Shown: one piece after another, positions 7,748 to 17,187 of the stretch | Layout of the letters: each line of letters starts with the position of its first letter | How positions within the stretch are numbered: the first letter of the stretch is position 1 | Assembly (NCBI RefSeq): GCF_016918935.1 | Contig: NZ_JAFFOB010000018.1 | Coordinates: 124,001 to 188,000, forward strand | Origin: Roseitranquillus sediminis | GTDB lineage: Bacteria > Pseudomonadota > Alphaproteobacteria > Rhodobacterales > Rhodobacteraceae | Direction of reading: 5' to 3' | Length of the DNA stretch: 64,000 nucleotides | Program-made: the position numbers and the translations under genes | Notes under the pieces: model-generated | Databases searched by the model: none | Told to the model about the DNA's origin: nothing | What the model saw: the letters and a program-made list of their open reading frames with translations, nothing else

Positions 7748-9130
7748 TCACAGCAGCAAAACGCTCGCGAGCCCCAGGAACGCGAAGAACCCAATTACGT
7801 CCGTCACCGTTGTCACGAAGGTGCCAGAGGCGAGCGCCGGGTCGATGCCGCTCTTCTCCAGCCCCAGCGGGATAGCGATGCCCGCCAGTGCCGCGACGAT
7901 CAGGTTGATGACCATCGCGGCCCCGATCACGGCGCCCAGCATGGGCGAGCCGAACCAGATGATCCCGATGATGCCCATGATGACGGCGAAGGCGACGCCG
8001 TTTAGCAGGCCCGCCATGATCTCGCGCCGCATGACCCGCAGAGCGTTCGAGCCCGTCAGATCGCGGGTCGCCAGCGCGCGCACCGCCACCGTCAGCGACT
8101 GCGTCGCCGCGTTGCCGCCCATCGAGGCGATGATCGGCATCAGCACCGCCAGCGCCACGATCGCGGCAATGGCCGCCTCGAACTGCGCGATCACCAGCGA
8201 CGCCAGGATTGCGGTGCCGAGGTTCACCGCCAGCCACGGAAATCGCCTCCGCACGATTTCAAGCGTGTTGTCGTTGAGGCTCTCGTCGCCGACGCCGGCC
8301 AGCAGGCGCAGGTCCTCCTCGGTCTCCTCGTCGAGCACGCTCATCGCGTCGTCGATCGTGATGATGCCGATCAGCCGGCCGCCCTCGTCCACCACCGGCG
8401 CCGAGATCAGGTGGTACTGGTTGAAGGCATAGGCAACATCCCCCTCCGGCTCCTCGGCGCGGAAGGTGCGAAAGCTCTCCTCGGTGATGTCTGCAAGCTT
8501 TACGTGCCGGCGCGAGCTCATCAGCTTGCCAAGGGTGACGTAGCCGACTGGCCGGATCGCCGGGTCGACCAGGATCACGTGGTAGAACTGGTCCGGCAAG
8601 TCGCCGTGCGCGCGCAGGAAGTCGATGGCGTCGCCCACGCGCCAGTGCTCCGGCGCGGTCACCACCTCGCGCTGCATCATGCGGCCGGCAGAGTATTCGG
8701 GGTAGGTCAGCGCCCGCTCGACCGCCACCCGGTCGAACGCCTCAAGCGCCTGGAGGATCGTCTCCTGCTGCGGCTCGTCGAGGCTCTCGATCAAGTCGAC
8801 CACGTCGTCCGATTCGAGCTCGCGCACCGCCTCGGTCAGGACGTCGGGGTGCAGCGCGGCGACCACCTCCTCGCGGATACCCTCGCCCAGCTCGGACAGG
8901 ATCTCGCCGTCGAACTCGCGGCCGTAGAGCGTGACCAGCCGGTGCCGCTCGTCACCGTCGATCTGTTCGAGCAGGTCCGCGATGTCGGCCGCGTGCAGCG
9001 GCGCCATCAGCTCGGTCAGCCGCTCGGCATCGCCCTCGTGGACCGCCTCGCGCACCGAGGACACCCGCCTCGCGTCGAGCGCATAGGATTCGCCCAGGTT
9101 CTCGTCCACGCTCTCGTCAGCTTCGCTCAT
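7748..9130 (-). CDS. mgtE: Magnesium transporter MgtE
   Basis: This 460-residue protein has the three-part MgtE layout: an acidic superhelical N domain (LTELMAPLHAADIADLLEQI), a CBS pair (about residues 140-265; GYVTLGKLMSSRR, LIGIITIDDAMSVL) and a C-terminal five-helix membrane domain with MPIIASMGGNAATQSLTVAVRALA, the selectivity region. It imports Mg2+ and is gated by Mg2+ binding to the cytosolic domains. It heads an mgtE-fthC-ymdB string on the minus strand. Confidence 0.97.
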   Translation of the reverse strand: MSEADESVDENLGESYALDARRVSSVREAVHEGDAERLTELMAPLHAADIADLLEQIDGDERHRLVTLYGREFDGEILSELGEGIREEVVAALHPDVLTEAVRELESDDVVDLIESLDEPQQETILQALEAFDRVAVERALTYPEYSAGRMMQREVVTAPEHWRVGDAIDFLRAHGDLPDQFYHVILVDPAIRPVGYVTLGKLMSSRRHVKLADITEESFRTFRAEEPEGDVAYAFNQYHLISAPVVDEGGRLIGIITIDDAMSVLDEETEEDLRLLAGVGDESLNDNTLEIVRRRFPWLAVNLGTAILASLVIAQFEAAIAAIVALAVLMPIIASMGGNAATQSLTVAVRALATRDLTGSNALRVMRREIMAGLLNGVAFAVIMGIIGIIWFGSPMLGAVIGAAMVINLIVAALAGIAIPLGLEKSGIDPALASGTFVTTVTDVIGFFAFLGLASVLLL

Positions 9131-9260
9131 CTGGCCCTCGTGACGTGGGATCTTGCGCGGACACTAGGCCGGCGCAGAGCGTCTGGACAGGCCCAGCACG
9201 GATTTACCAGTCAGGCGCCCTGCCCTAGGCTCTGCCAGTCCGCAAAGCCCGAGGAAGAGC

Positions 9261-10544
9261 ATGCCAGACGAGACCCTGATCCTCGGCCGCGTGCTGCGCT
9301 ATAAGGCGGACCCGTTCGTCGAGGGACCGGGCGCGGCGCGCGTGGACGAGGCGCTGCTGGTCCGCGGCGAGCTGATCGCGGCGGTGGGAACGGCCGCTGA
9401 CCTGCGGGCGCAGGCACCCGAGGCCGAGGTCGCGGACTTTGGCGACGCGCTCGTCTCCGCCGGCTTCGTCGACTGCCATGCCCACTATCCTCAGACCGGA
9501 ATCGTGGCGAGCTGGGGCAAGCGGTTGATCGACTGGCTGAACACCTACACCTTCCCGGAGGAGATGCGGTTCGCAGACCCCGCCTACGCCGCCGAGGTGG
9601 CGGGCCGATACCTCGACCTGCTGCTCGACAACGGCACGACCTGCGTCGCGTCCTTCTGCACGATCCATCCCGGCAGCGTCGACGCTATTTTCGAGGCGGC
9701 CGAGGCGCGCAGCATGGCCATTGTCGCCGGCAAGACCTGCATGGACCGCAACGCGCCGGCGGACCTCTGCGACACGCCGCAGCGCGCCTACGACGACAGC
9801 AAGCGCCTCCTCGACGCATGGCACGGCCGCGGCCGCGCCACCTATGCCATCACGCCCCGCTTCTCGCCCACCTCCAGCCGCGAGCAGCTCCAGGCGCTCG
9901 GGGCGCTCTGGTCCGAGCGGCCGGACTGCGCGATGCAGACCCACCTCTCCGAGCAGACCGACGAGATCGGCTGGGTGCGCGAGCTCTTCCCCGAGGCGCA
10001 GGACTACCTCGAGACCTACGAGGCGGCGGCCCTGCTCGGGCGCCGCGGGATCTACGGCCATTCAATCCACCTGACGGCGCGCGAGCGCGACCGGCTGCAC
10101 GAGATGGGCGCCGCGGTGGCGCACTGTCCGACATCGAACACGTTCATCGGCTCGGGCCTCTTCGACATGGGTCTGCGCGACCGGGGGCTGACGGTGGGGC
10201 TGGCCACCGACACAGGCGGCGGCTCGTCATTCTCCATGCTACGCACGATGGCCGCGGCCTACGAGATCGGACAGCTCCGCGGCCGCCCGCTGCACCCGGC
10301 CGAGCTGTTGTGGCTGGCGACCGTGGGCTCGGCGCGCGCGCTTGGGCTGGAGGGCCGCCTGGGGCGCATTGCGCCGGGACTGTCCGCCGACCTCGTCGTG
10401 CTGGACCTCGCCTCCACCCCCGCCATCGCCCAGCGCGCCGCCCGCGCGGGAGACGTCTGGGAGGCGCTCTTCCCAACCATCATGATGGGCGACGATCGGG
10501 CAGTACGCTCGGTCTGGGTCGGCGGCCGGCGGGTCCGCAGTTGA
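9261..10544 (+). CDS. guaD: Guanine deaminase
   Basis: The 427-residue amidohydrolase converts guanine to xanthine. It carries the metal-binding DCHAHYPQ, the guanine deaminase segment GKRLIDWLNTYTFPEE, THLSEQTDEI, YGHSIHLT, HCPTSNTFIGSGLF and TDTGGGSSFSML. An AAGAGC site lies upstream of the ATG. It is divergent from mgtE, with a 130-bp shared upstream region. The truncated Mo-hydroxylase at the left edge is not an evident partner. Confidence 0.96.
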   Translation: MPDETLILGRVLRYKADPFVEGPGAARVDEALLVRGELIAAVGTAADLRAQAPEAEVADFGDALVSAGFVDCHAHYPQTGIVASWGKRLIDWLNTYTFPEEMRFADPAYAAEVAGRYLDLLLDNGTTCVASFCTIHPGSVDAIFEAAEARSMAIVAGKTCMDRNAPADLCDTPQRAYDDSKRLLDAWHGRGRATYAITPRFSPTSSREQLQALGALWSERPDCAMQTHLSEQTDEIGWVRELFPEAQDYLETYEAAALLGRRGIYGHSIHLTARERDRLHEMGAAVAHCPTSNTFIGSGLFDMGLRDRGLTVGLATDTGGGSSFSMLRTMAAAYEIGQLRGRPLHPAELLWLATVGSARALGLEGRLGRIAPGLSADLVVLDLASTPAIAQRAARAGDVWEALFPTIMMGDDRAVRSVWVGGRRVRS

Positions 10545-10600
10545 CCCAAGCTCTTGCGGTACCGAAAATGGCCGAACATTTCGCAGAACCAAATTTCTGA

Positions 10601-12133
10601 ATGTCCGCCCTCTTCGGCATCCTCACCAGTCTGCCGCTGCCGCTCCTCGCCGTCGTGTTCCTCGGCGTCTGGGCCTATGTCGAGCATGTGTGCGACCGCA
10701 GCGTGGACTCCGAGGGCTCGCGCGCATGGATCTACCGCCAGCTCCAGCGCCTGCAGGGCGCGAGCATTTACGCGCGCACCATGCAGGCGGCCCTGAGCCG
10801 CCTGTCGAACGCGGCCAGACCGCAGGTCGCGGCGCGCGACGGCACTCGACGCGAGCTGTGGCGCCGCCTGACGTTCACCGCAGCCTCCGAGCGGGATGCC
10901 GAGGCGACCGCGCGAAACCCCTGGGGCTGGCCGGTGCTGGACTTCGCGTTGCGGCTCGCACTTGTCTACCCGATCGCCTGCGCCTTCCTGCAGTGGATCT
11001 GGTTTGGCGATGCGATCTACTTCGGCGACATCGTGCTCTTCGGCCCGGCTGCGTGGTGGGAACGCGCCGCGGTCGCAGCTGCGCTGGTGATCGCCACGTT
11101 GATGCTGAGCGAGCGCCTTTGGCGAGCGGCGCTGCGCAGGGTCCGGCGGGACGACTGGCTCTGGCTCGGACCTCCGCTCGGCTTCGTACTGTTCATGTCG
11201 CCGGCAATCATCTTCATCAACACGTTTGCCGGAGCGGGCGCCTTTGCCATGGGCTGGGGCGTCATCTTCGCGTTCATCGCCGCGCAGCACGGGTTCGGCC
11301 TTCTGGGGACCACAATCGCGATCGTCGTCGCCGGCAGCGTCGCCTCGCAGTCGGCCTTCTTCGCGCTGGGCCTACTCGCGCTCCTCGTCGTGTTCAGCCC
11401 ACACTGCGCCGAGCCTCTGGTGCTGCGCAGGCGCGGCGTGCTTGCCTACCTGCTCATGATCGGCATCCTGGCCGGCGCGATGCTTCTCGCGCTCGTGCCG
11501 ATGCGCCCGACCGGCGTCGTGCCCGACTACGCGCAGGTCGTCCTTCTCTTCCTCGGCGTCTTTCCCCTCATCAACGCGCTCTTTGACTACGTCTCCTACG
11601 GATGGACACTCACGCTGCTGAGCCGCGGGCGGACCCGGGGTTGGAGGGCGGCGCTCTACGGCCTCGCAGATGTCGTCTCCGCCCTTGTAATCCTTGCGGC
11701 TCTGGGATGCGCACTCACCGCCACCGTCGCGTTTCTCAACCGGTGGGTCGGGCCGAGCTTCTATCCGCTGGAGCCGGTCTTCGATGGCGCGGCGGCCATG
11801 GATGCGGACTACTACTGGCTCTACGCGATGGCCTTTTCGACGCTGCTGCCGACATACGTCCACATCGTGCTCGCGAGCTTCAGTCTGGTTGGCTTCGTCG
11901 GGCGAGAGCCGCGGGAGTGGATCTGGCGTCATTACGCGAGCGGTGAGGACTGGATCGGCGGTCGGCTACTGGGCAGCCTGCTGATCGGCCTCGTCGCGGC
12001 GCTGGCGGTGACGATCCCGCTGGCCGTCGCGTGGATGGTCGTGGGACTGGCACTCGACTGGTCAGACGAAATCGGGCGCGGCTACATCGGCCTCTTCCGC
12101 AGCCTGGCGCGGTCACTGGGAGAGCCGGTGTGA
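10601..12133 (+). CDS. Polytopic membrane protein of unknown function
   Basis: The 510-residue protein starts with one signal-anchor-like helix (LPLPLLAVVFLGVWAYV), then a 90-residue basic cytosolic stretch, then about nine more hydrophobic helices up to LAVTIPLAVAWMVVGLAL. Acidic residues cluster in loops such as EPVFDGAAAMDADYYWLY. No conserved catalytic motif is visible and I recognise no family. It lies 56 bases after guaD and 4 bases before tadA on the same strand; that spacing implies cotranscription, not shared function. Confidence 0.85.
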   Translation: MSALFGILTSLPLPLLAVVFLGVWAYVEHVCDRSVDSEGSRAWIYRQLQRLQGASIYARTMQAALSRLSNAARPQVAARDGTRRELWRRLTFTAASERDAEATARNPWGWPVLDFALRLALVYPIACAFLQWIWFGDAIYFGDIVLFGPAAWWERAAVAAALVIATLMLSERLWRAALRRVRRDDWLWLGPPLGFVLFMSPAIIFINTFAGAGAFAMGWGVIFAFIAAQHGFGLLGTTIAIVVAGSVASQSAFFALGLLALLVVFSPHCAEPLVLRRRGVLAYLLMIGILAGAMLLALVPMRPTGVVPDYAQVVLLFLGVFPLINALFDYVSYGWTLTLLSRGRTRGWRAALYGLADVVSALVILAALGCALTATVAFLNRWVGPSFYPLEPVFDGAAAMDADYYWLYAMAFSTLLPTYVHIVLASFSLVGFVGREPREWIWRHYASGEDWIGGRLLGSLLIGLVAALAVTIPLAVAWMVVGLALDWSDEIGRGYIGLFRSLARSLGEPV

Positions 12134-12137
12134 CGCG

Positions 12138-12584
12138 GTGACGTTCCGCAGCCACATGGATGCCGCGCTGGCGGAGGCGGAGGCCGCGGCGGCGCGGGGC
12201 GAGGTGCCTGTCGGCGCCGTGGTGGCACGCAATGGCAGCATCTTGGCGCGAGCGGGGAATCGGACGCGAGAGATGGCGGATCCGACCGCGCATGCCGAGC
12301 TCCTGGCGATCCGCGAGGCGTGCCGAGTGCTCGGGTCCGAACGGCTGACCGGATGCGACCTCTACGTCACGCTGGAGCCCTGCGCGATGTGCGCCGCGGC
12401 GATCTCGGCCGCCCGGATCGCGCGACTTTACTACGGTGCGGCAGATCCCAAGTCGGGAGGCGTGGCGCACGGCGCCCGCGTCTTCACGCATCCCCAAGCG
12501 CATCATGCCCCGGAGGTCTACGACGGCATCGGAGCCGACGCCGCGGCGCGCCTTCTGCGAGCGTTCTTTTCCGGGCGCAGGTGA
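12138..12584 (+). CDS. tadA: tRNA-specific adenosine deaminase TadA
   Basis: The 148-residue zinc deaminase edits A34 to inosine in tRNA-Arg(ACG). Catalytic motifs are HAE (about residues 52-54) and PCAMC (Cys about 82 and 85), with the TadA-specific AADPKSGG. GTG at 12138 gives the family-typical N-terminus; ATG at 12156 is an alternative. It starts 4 bases after the membrane protein stop, so translation is probably coupled. Confidence 0.93.
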   Translation: MTFRSHMDAALAEAEAAAARGEVPVGAVVARNGSILARAGNRTREMADPTAHAELLAIREACRVLGSERLTGCDLYVTLEPCAMCAAAISAARIARLYYGAADPKSGGVAHGARVFTHPQAHHAPEVYDGIGADAAARLLRAFFSGRR

Positions 12585-12603
12585 AGCTCGACAACCGCCG
12601 CGC

Positions 12604-12624
12604 TCCGGTGTCCGGTGTCCGGTG
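12604..12624. repeat. Three tandem copies of TCCGGTG
   Basis: Three perfect 7-base copies lie between tadA and the DUF5671 gene, directly before the latter's ribosome site (GGAGGT at 12632-12637). It may be a slippage-prone microsatellite that changes spacer length. No function is indicated. Confidence 0.7.
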
Positions 12625-12640
12625 TCGCAACGGAGGTGAC

Positions 12641-13267
12641 ATGGCCAGACGCGACCGCTTGCAGGATTTCGTGCGCGAGGCGCTGCTCGCCGGGCGGAGC
12701 CGGGACGAGGTGGCGCGTGCGCTGGTCGAGGCCGGCTGGTCCGAGGGCGAGGTGCGCGGTGCCCTCGCCGCCTGGTCCGACACCGCCTTCGTGCCGCCGG
12801 TGCCGCAGCCTACGAGCTATGTCTCGTCGCGCGACGCCTTCGTCTACATGCTGATCCTGCTGGCGCTGGTCTTCGGCGCCTACCACCTTATCCAGCTCCT
12901 GCACGCGATCATCGACCTGACGGTCGAGGACCCGCTCGACCGCACTCCTTGGGTGGCGACGCAGCTGCGGTGGGCGGTGGCGATGCTAATCGTCGCAGGG
13001 CCGCTTTATGCGGGGCTCACGTGGTGGGAGGCGCGGCGCGTGGCGGCCGACCCGGGCCGGCGGCGCTCGGCGGTTCGGCACGCGCTGACCTACCTCGCAC
13101 TGTTCCTGTCGGCCTGCGTGTTTCTCGGCGACCTTGTCGCGCTGATCTACCGGTTCCTGGACGGCGAGCTGACGATGCGGTTCGCGCTCAAGGTCGCTGC
13201 CGTCGCGTTGGTCTCGGCCGTCGTATTCCTGCACTATCTCGGCGACACCGGGGACGCGGAGAGATGA
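12641..13267 (+). CDS. DUF5671-type membrane protein
   Basis: The 208-residue product has an N-terminal 45-residue helical segment (RDRLQDFVREALLAGRSRDEVARALVEAGW, a repeat-like helix pair common in this family), then four hydrophobic helices (VYMLILLALVFGAYHLI; AMLIVAGPLYAGL; ALTYLALFLSACVFL; VAAVALVSAVVFLHYL). Function is unknown. The start has an excellent GGAGGTGAC site. The stop overlaps the next start by ATGA, so it is translationally coupled to a small anchored protein. Confidence 0.8.
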   Translation: MARRDRLQDFVREALLAGRSRDEVARALVEAGWSEGEVRGALAAWSDTAFVPPVPQPTSYVSSRDAFVYMLILLALVFGAYHLIQLLHAIIDLTVEDPLDRTPWVATQLRWAVAMLIVAGPLYAGLTWWEARRVAADPGRRRSAVRHALTYLALFLSACVFLGDLVALIYRFLDGELTMRFALKVAAVALVSAVVFLHYLGDTGDAER

Positions 13268-13713
13268 GGGCCGGCGGCCGGCGGCGCGACAGCGTGCGGC
13301 GCGTGCTCTGGGCGGGCACGGCCCTCCTCTCGGCGGCGGCGGTGGGCGTCGGCCTGGCGCTGGTGGGCGGTCCGCGAGACGCGCGAATGGAGCGGGAGGA
13401 CGAGGCGCGGCTGGACCGGCTGCACGACATCGCGGCGACGCTGAGGTGCGACCGCCCCGATGTGGCCCTTCCGGCCGAGCTGAGCCCGGAGACACTGCGC
13501 GACTGGTGCGGCGGCCGGAGCGTCGGCACAGACATCCTGACCGACCCCTTCGACGGCAGCGCGATCCGGTACGAGCGACGGAGCGACCGCGACTTCAGCC
13601 TCTGCGCCACCTTCCACGATCCGGCACGGCTGGCGGACGATCGCCTCCGAGGCGCGCTCACCGGCGGAGTCGAGCCGGAGAGCGGCTGCCTCCTAGGGCG
13701 AATGGACGGCTAG
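13264..13713 (+). CDS. Small signal-anchored protein, unknown function
   Basis: The 149-residue product has a basic N-terminus and one hydrophobic helix (VLWAGTALLSAAAVGVGLALVG), then a charged segment and a short cysteine-containing domain (LRCDRPDV, LRDWCGGRSVGTDILTDPFDGSAIRYE, FSLCATF, GCLLG) that is probably periplasmic. The four cysteines could form disulfides. It overlaps the DUF5671 gene and converges on the MBL-fold gene, sharing two bases of stop codon. No family assigned. Confidence 0.75.
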   Translation: MRAGGRRRDSVRRVLWAGTALLSAAAVGVGLALVGGPRDARMEREDEARLDRLHDIAATLRCDRPDVALPAELSPETLRDWCGGRSVGTDILTDPFDGSAIRYERRSDRDFSLCATFHDPARLADDRLRGALTGGVEPESGCLLGRMDG

Positions 13714-14402
13714 ATCTCCACCGTTTCCATCACTTCGGGCGTGCGGACGTCGACGTCCGGCAGGCCGTCGACCAGGCGCTCGGCCGACTGCTCCAGCGCG
13801 CCGAACGTGCGATAGTGGCAGGGGATCACCGTGCGAAAGTCGAAGTACCGCTTCGCCGCCCAGGCCGCCCGCGCCATGTCCATGGTGAAGTGTCCGCCGG
13901 CGCAAAGGATCCCGATGTCGGGCGCGTGCAGCTCGCCCATCCACTGCATGTCGGCCATGATGTCGGTGTCTCCCGAGACGTAGATGGTGTGGCCCTCGCC
14001 CGAGATCATGTAGCCCGCCTCGGCCCCGGTGTAGCGCGGCCCCGTCTCTCCGGCGACCGACGAGGAATGAACGGCGTTCACCATCGTCACCGTCACGCCG
14101 TTCAGGCTGACGGTCCCGCCCTTGTTGAAGCCTACGACGTCGATCCCGTGCTCCTTCTGCCAGAAGCCCATCAGGTCGAAGATGCCGAGGACCGGGATGC
14201 CCAGTTCCGCCGCCAGCGCCGGCACCTCGGAGGCGTGGTCGGCGTGGCCGTGCGTCACCAGGATGTGCGTCGCCCCCTGCACCGCCTCGCCGTGCCGCTC
14301 GTCCGGGAACACCGGGTTGCCGTGCAGCCACGGGTCGATCAGCAGGATCTGCCCGCCGATCTCGATCCGGAAGGCAGAATGACCCAGCCACGTGATTTTC
14401 AT
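13710..14402 (-). CDS. UPF0173-type metal-dependent hydrolase (MBL fold)
   Basis: The 230-residue protein has the metallo-beta-lactamase motif THGHADH (about residues 50-56), preceded by MKITWLGHSAFRIE and LIDPWLHGNPVFP, then VSGDTDIMADM and PCHYRTFG, as in the YtkL/UPF0173 group. These are presumed Zn hydrolases of unknown substrate. Length is normal. Start at 14402 has a weak AGGAGG site in the preceding bases. Confidence 0.9.
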   Translation of the reverse strand: MKITWLGHSAFRIEIGGQILLIDPWLHGNPVFPDERHGEAVQGATHILVTHGHADHASEVPALAAELGIPVLGIFDLMGFWQKEHGIDVVGFNKGGTVSLNGVTVTMVNAVHSSSVAGETGPRYTGAEAGYMISGEGHTIYVSGDTDIMADMQWMGELHAPDIGILCAGGHFTMDMARAAWAAKRYFDFRTVIPCHYRTFGALEQSAERLVDGLPDVDVRTPEVMETVEI

Positions 14403-14455
14403 TGCGTCCTCCTTAGCTTTTTCAACCGCATCCTAGCGAACCTGCGGGCGCTGTC

Positions 14456-14711
14456 ATGGACTGGACGCCGCAAACCGACGGCTATTGCGAACAAATAGGT
14501 CCCGACTCCTGGGCCACGGCGGCGGGCCTGGCGGCGGGAGCAATTCTCCTCGCGCTCTCGCTCCTGCTTCGTTCGGCGGACCTGCGGCTTTGCCAGCAGC
14601 TGCCGCTCGGAACCCATTTCGCCTGGCATCTCATCAACGCGCTGATGCTCGGCTATGATGATCGAAGTCTATCGGCGGCACGCGCTTGAAGGGGCGCGGA
14701 GCGCGCGCTAG
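14456..14711 (+). pseudogene. Ceramidase-family gene remnant (internal deletion and frameshift)
   Basis: The N-terminus MDWTPQTDGYCEQIGPDSWA resembles the start of bacterial ceramidase-domain (alkaline ceramidase) proteins. It is joined almost directly to what looks like their C-terminus, RSADLRLCQQLPLGTHFAWHLINALMLG. The expected next residues ([13 protein letters not shown]) appear only one base out of frame from 14658, and that frame ends at a TAG at 14709-14711. So about 130 central residues, with the catalytic His/Ser helices, are missing and one extra base lies near 14654-14657. The call depends on remembered family sequences. Confidence 0.6.
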
Positions 14712-14738
14712 ACGCAGGCGCACCTGAACGGAGGCAGC

Positions 14739-15026
14739 ATGTCGATCGACCTGGAGACGGCGCGGCGGGTCGCGCATCTCGCACGGATAGCGGTGTCGGA
14801 CGAGGATCTGCCGGCGCTGGCGGACGAGTTCAACACCATCCTCGGCTTCATCGAGCAGCTGAACGAGGTGGACGTCGACGGCGTCGAGCCGATGACGAGC
14901 GTCACGCCGATGCGCCTGAAGCGCCGGCCGGACGAGATCACCGCGGGTGGCTATGCGGAACGGATCCTGTCGAACGCGCCCGACGCGCGCGAGGGCTTCT
15001 TTGCCGTGCCGAAGGTGGTCGAATGA
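14739..15026 (+). CDS. gatC: Aspartyl/glutamyl-tRNA amidotransferase subunit C
   Basis: The 95-residue protein carries the GatC pattern: [35 protein letters not shown] and a C-terminal FFAVPKVVE. It stabilises GatA in the GatCAB complex that amidates Glu-tRNA(Gln)/Asp-tRNA(Asn). GGAGG lies upstream. Its stop overlaps the gatA start by ATGA. Confidence 0.97.
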   Translation: MSIDLETARRVAHLARIAVSDEDLPALADEFNTILGFIEQLNEVDVDGVEPMTSVTPMRLKRRPDEITAGGYAERILSNAPDAREGFFAVPKVVE

Positions 15027-16507
15027 GCCTGAACCAGCTCACCATTGCCGAGGCGCGCGACAAGCTGCGTGGGGGCGAGATCACTGCGGTCGAGCTGACG
15101 GCGGCCTGCCTGCAGGCGGTCGAAGGTGCGGACGCGCTGAATGCCTTCGCCCACAAGACGCCCGAGATCGCGCTCGCCCAGGCCAAGGAGGCCGACGCCC
15201 GCCTCGCCGCCGGCAACGCGCCCGACCTGTGTGGCATTCCGCTCGGGATCAAGGATCTCTTCTGCACCGAGGGGGTGCCGAGCCAGGCGGGCAGCCGCAT
15301 CCTCGACGGCTTCCGGCCCGAGTACGAGTCGACCGTCACGCGGCAGCTCTTCGAGCAGGGCGCGGTCATGCTCGGCAAGCTCAACATGGACGAGTTCGCG
15401 ATGGGCTCGTCGAATGAGACGTCGACCTACGGCAACGTGGTGAACCCCTGGCGGCGCGGCAACGACGAGGCGGCGCTGACGCCCGGCGGCTCGTCGGGTG
15501 GCTCGGCCGCGGCGGTGGCGGCCGATCTCTGCCTCGGCGCGACGGGCACCGATACCGGCGGCTCGATCCGGCAGCCCGCGGCCTTCACCGGCATCGTCGG
15601 GATCAAGCCGACCTACGGCCGCTGCTCGCGCTGGGGCATCATCGCCTTCGCCTCGTCGCTCGACCAGGCCGGTCCGATGGCGAAGTCAGTGCGCGACGCC
15701 GCCATCCTGCTCGGCGCGATGGCGGGGCATGACCCGATGGACTCGACCTCTGCCGACCTGCCGGTGCCGGACTTCGAAGCGGCGCTGACGGGCGACATCC
15801 GCAGCAAAACAATCGGCATCCCGCGCGAATACCGGATGGAGGGGATGCCGGACGAGATCGAGGCGCTCTGGGAGGACGGGCGCCGGATGCTCGAGGACGC
15901 TGGCGCCAGGATCGTGGACATCTCGCTGCCGCACACGAAATATGCGCTGCCGGCCTACTACGTGATCGCGCCGGCCGAAGCCTCCTCGAATCTCGCTCGC
16001 TACGACGGGGTCCGTTACGGGCGGCGCGCCAAGCTCTCGCAGGGCGACGGCGTGCTCGAGATGTACGAGAAAACGCGCGCCGAGGGCTTCGGCGATGAGG
16101 TCAAGCGGCGGGTCATGGTCGGGACCTATGTCCTCTCCGCCGGGTTCTACGACGCCTATTACAACCGCGCGCGCCGGGTCCGAACGCTCATCAAGCGGGA
16201 CTTCGAGGAGGCGTTCGCACAGGGCGTGGACGCGATCCTCACGCCAGCCACCCCCTCCGCCGCGTTCGAGCTGGGGTCGATGGCGGACGCGGACCCGGTT
16301 CAGATGTATCTCAACGATGTGTTCACGGTGACGGTGAACCTCGCCGGCCTTCCGGGTATATCGGTCCCAACGGGGCTCGACCGCAGCGGACTTCCGCTTG
16401 GCCTGCAGCTCATCGGGCGGCCCTGGCAGGAGGCGGATCTGCTCGACGCCGCGTTCGCGCTGGAGCGGGCGGCGGATTTCGGGCACAAGCCAGGCAAATG
16501 GTGGTGA
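15023..16507 (+). CDS. gatA: Aspartyl/glutamyl-tRNA amidotransferase subunit A
   Basis: The 494-residue amidase subunit liberates ammonia from glutamine in GatCAB. The amidase-signature triad is visible: Lys in GIKDLF (about residue 77), [13 protein letters not shown], and [10 protein letters not shown]. Length is usual. It is coupled to gatC. gatB is not in this window, a common arrangement in alphaproteobacteria. Confidence 0.98.
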   Translation: MSLNQLTIAEARDKLRGGEITAVELTAACLQAVEGADALNAFAHKTPEIALAQAKEADARLAAGNAPDLCGIPLGIKDLFCTEGVPSQAGSRILDGFRPEYESTVTRQLFEQGAVMLGKLNMDEFAMGSSNETSTYGNVVNPWRRGNDEAALTPGGSSGGSAAAVAADLCLGATGTDTGGSIRQPAAFTGIVGIKPTYGRCSRWGIIAFASSLDQAGPMAKSVRDAAILLGAMAGHDPMDSTSADLPVPDFEAALTGDIRSKTIGIPREYRMEGMPDEIEALWEDGRRMLEDAGARIVDISLPHTKYALPAYYVIAPAEASSNLARYDGVRYGRRAKLSQGDGVLEMYEKTRAEGFGDEVKRRVMVGTYVLSAGFYDAYYNRARRVRTLIKRDFEEAFAQGVDAILTPATPSAAFELGSMADADPVQMYLNDVFTVTVNLAGLPGISVPTGLDRSGLPLGLQLIGRPWQEADLLDAAFALERAADFGHKPGKWW

Positions 16508-16524
16508 CGCTCGGGAGGGTGACG

Positions 16525-17187
16525 ATGCGCTATCTGGCCATGACTTCATTGCTGGCACTGGCGGCCTGCGCTGCCGGACCGACCACGCGCGGCGTCGGTT
16601 TCGACGAATACGATGCCCAGCGCGAGGCCGAATTGCGCGGGACCGCCAACCCGGTGATCGTCCAGCCGACGTCGGAGCCGGTCATCACAGTTGACGAACT
16701 GGCGGCTGCAGGCATTTCGGTGGCATCACCATCGCCGGGCAGCAGCGCAATCGTGACGGGGGCACCCGAGCCGGTGGCGACGCCGGGCGGCAGCCCCGTC
16801 ATCTCCGACGAACAGGACTTTGCCGCAGTGTCTTCGCGCGAGAGCATCGAGTCGGACCGCGAACGGATCGAGGCGCAGCGCGAGGCCTATCGTGTACTGC
16901 CACCAGAGCCGCTGCCCGAGCGCCCGGCGGACACTGGCGCGAATATCGTCGCGTATGCCCTTTCGACGTCCAACCAGCCGGGCGAGCGGATCTACAGCCG
17001 CACCGGTTTCAATCAGCAGGCCCGCTTCACGCGCAATTGCGCCCGCTATGCGTCGCCCGACCTTGCGCAGCAGGCGTTCCTCGACGCCGGCGGCCCCCAG
17101 CGTGACCGGATGGGCCTAGACCCCGACGGCGACGGCTTCGCCTGCTACTGGGATCCGAGACCGTTCCGCAACGCCCGCGCCGGATGA
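16525..17187 (+). CDS. Lipoprotein with a C-terminal Excalibur-like Ca-binding motif
   Basis: The 220-residue product has a lipoprotein signal peptide (MRYLAMTSLLALAAC, lipobox at C15), a long low-complexity Pro/Ser/Ala linker with many Asp/Glu, and a conserved C-terminal block of about 70 residues ending in DPDGDGFACYWDP, which resembles the DxDxDGxxC loop of excalibur domains. Function is unknown; it may be an envelope or cell-wall protein. The start follows a GGGAGGGTG site. Its stop overlaps the amidase start by ATGA, suggesting a shared cell-envelope role. Confidence 0.85.
   Translation: MRYLAMTSLLALAACAAGPTTRGVGFDEYDAQREAELRGTANPVIVQPTSEPVITVDELAAAGISVASPSPGSSAIVTGAPEPVATPGGSPVISDEQDFAAVSSRESIESDRERIEAQREAYRVLPPEPLPERPADTGANIVAYALSTSNQPGERIYSRTGFNQQARFTRNCARYASPDLAQQAFLDAGGPQRDRMGLDPDGDGFACYWDPRPFRNARAG

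Noticed and set aside
14399-14629. 76-residue minus-strand frame in the ceramidase remnant region
   Set aside because: It has no homology and overlaps both the MBL-fold start and the remnant; composition is basic shadow-type.
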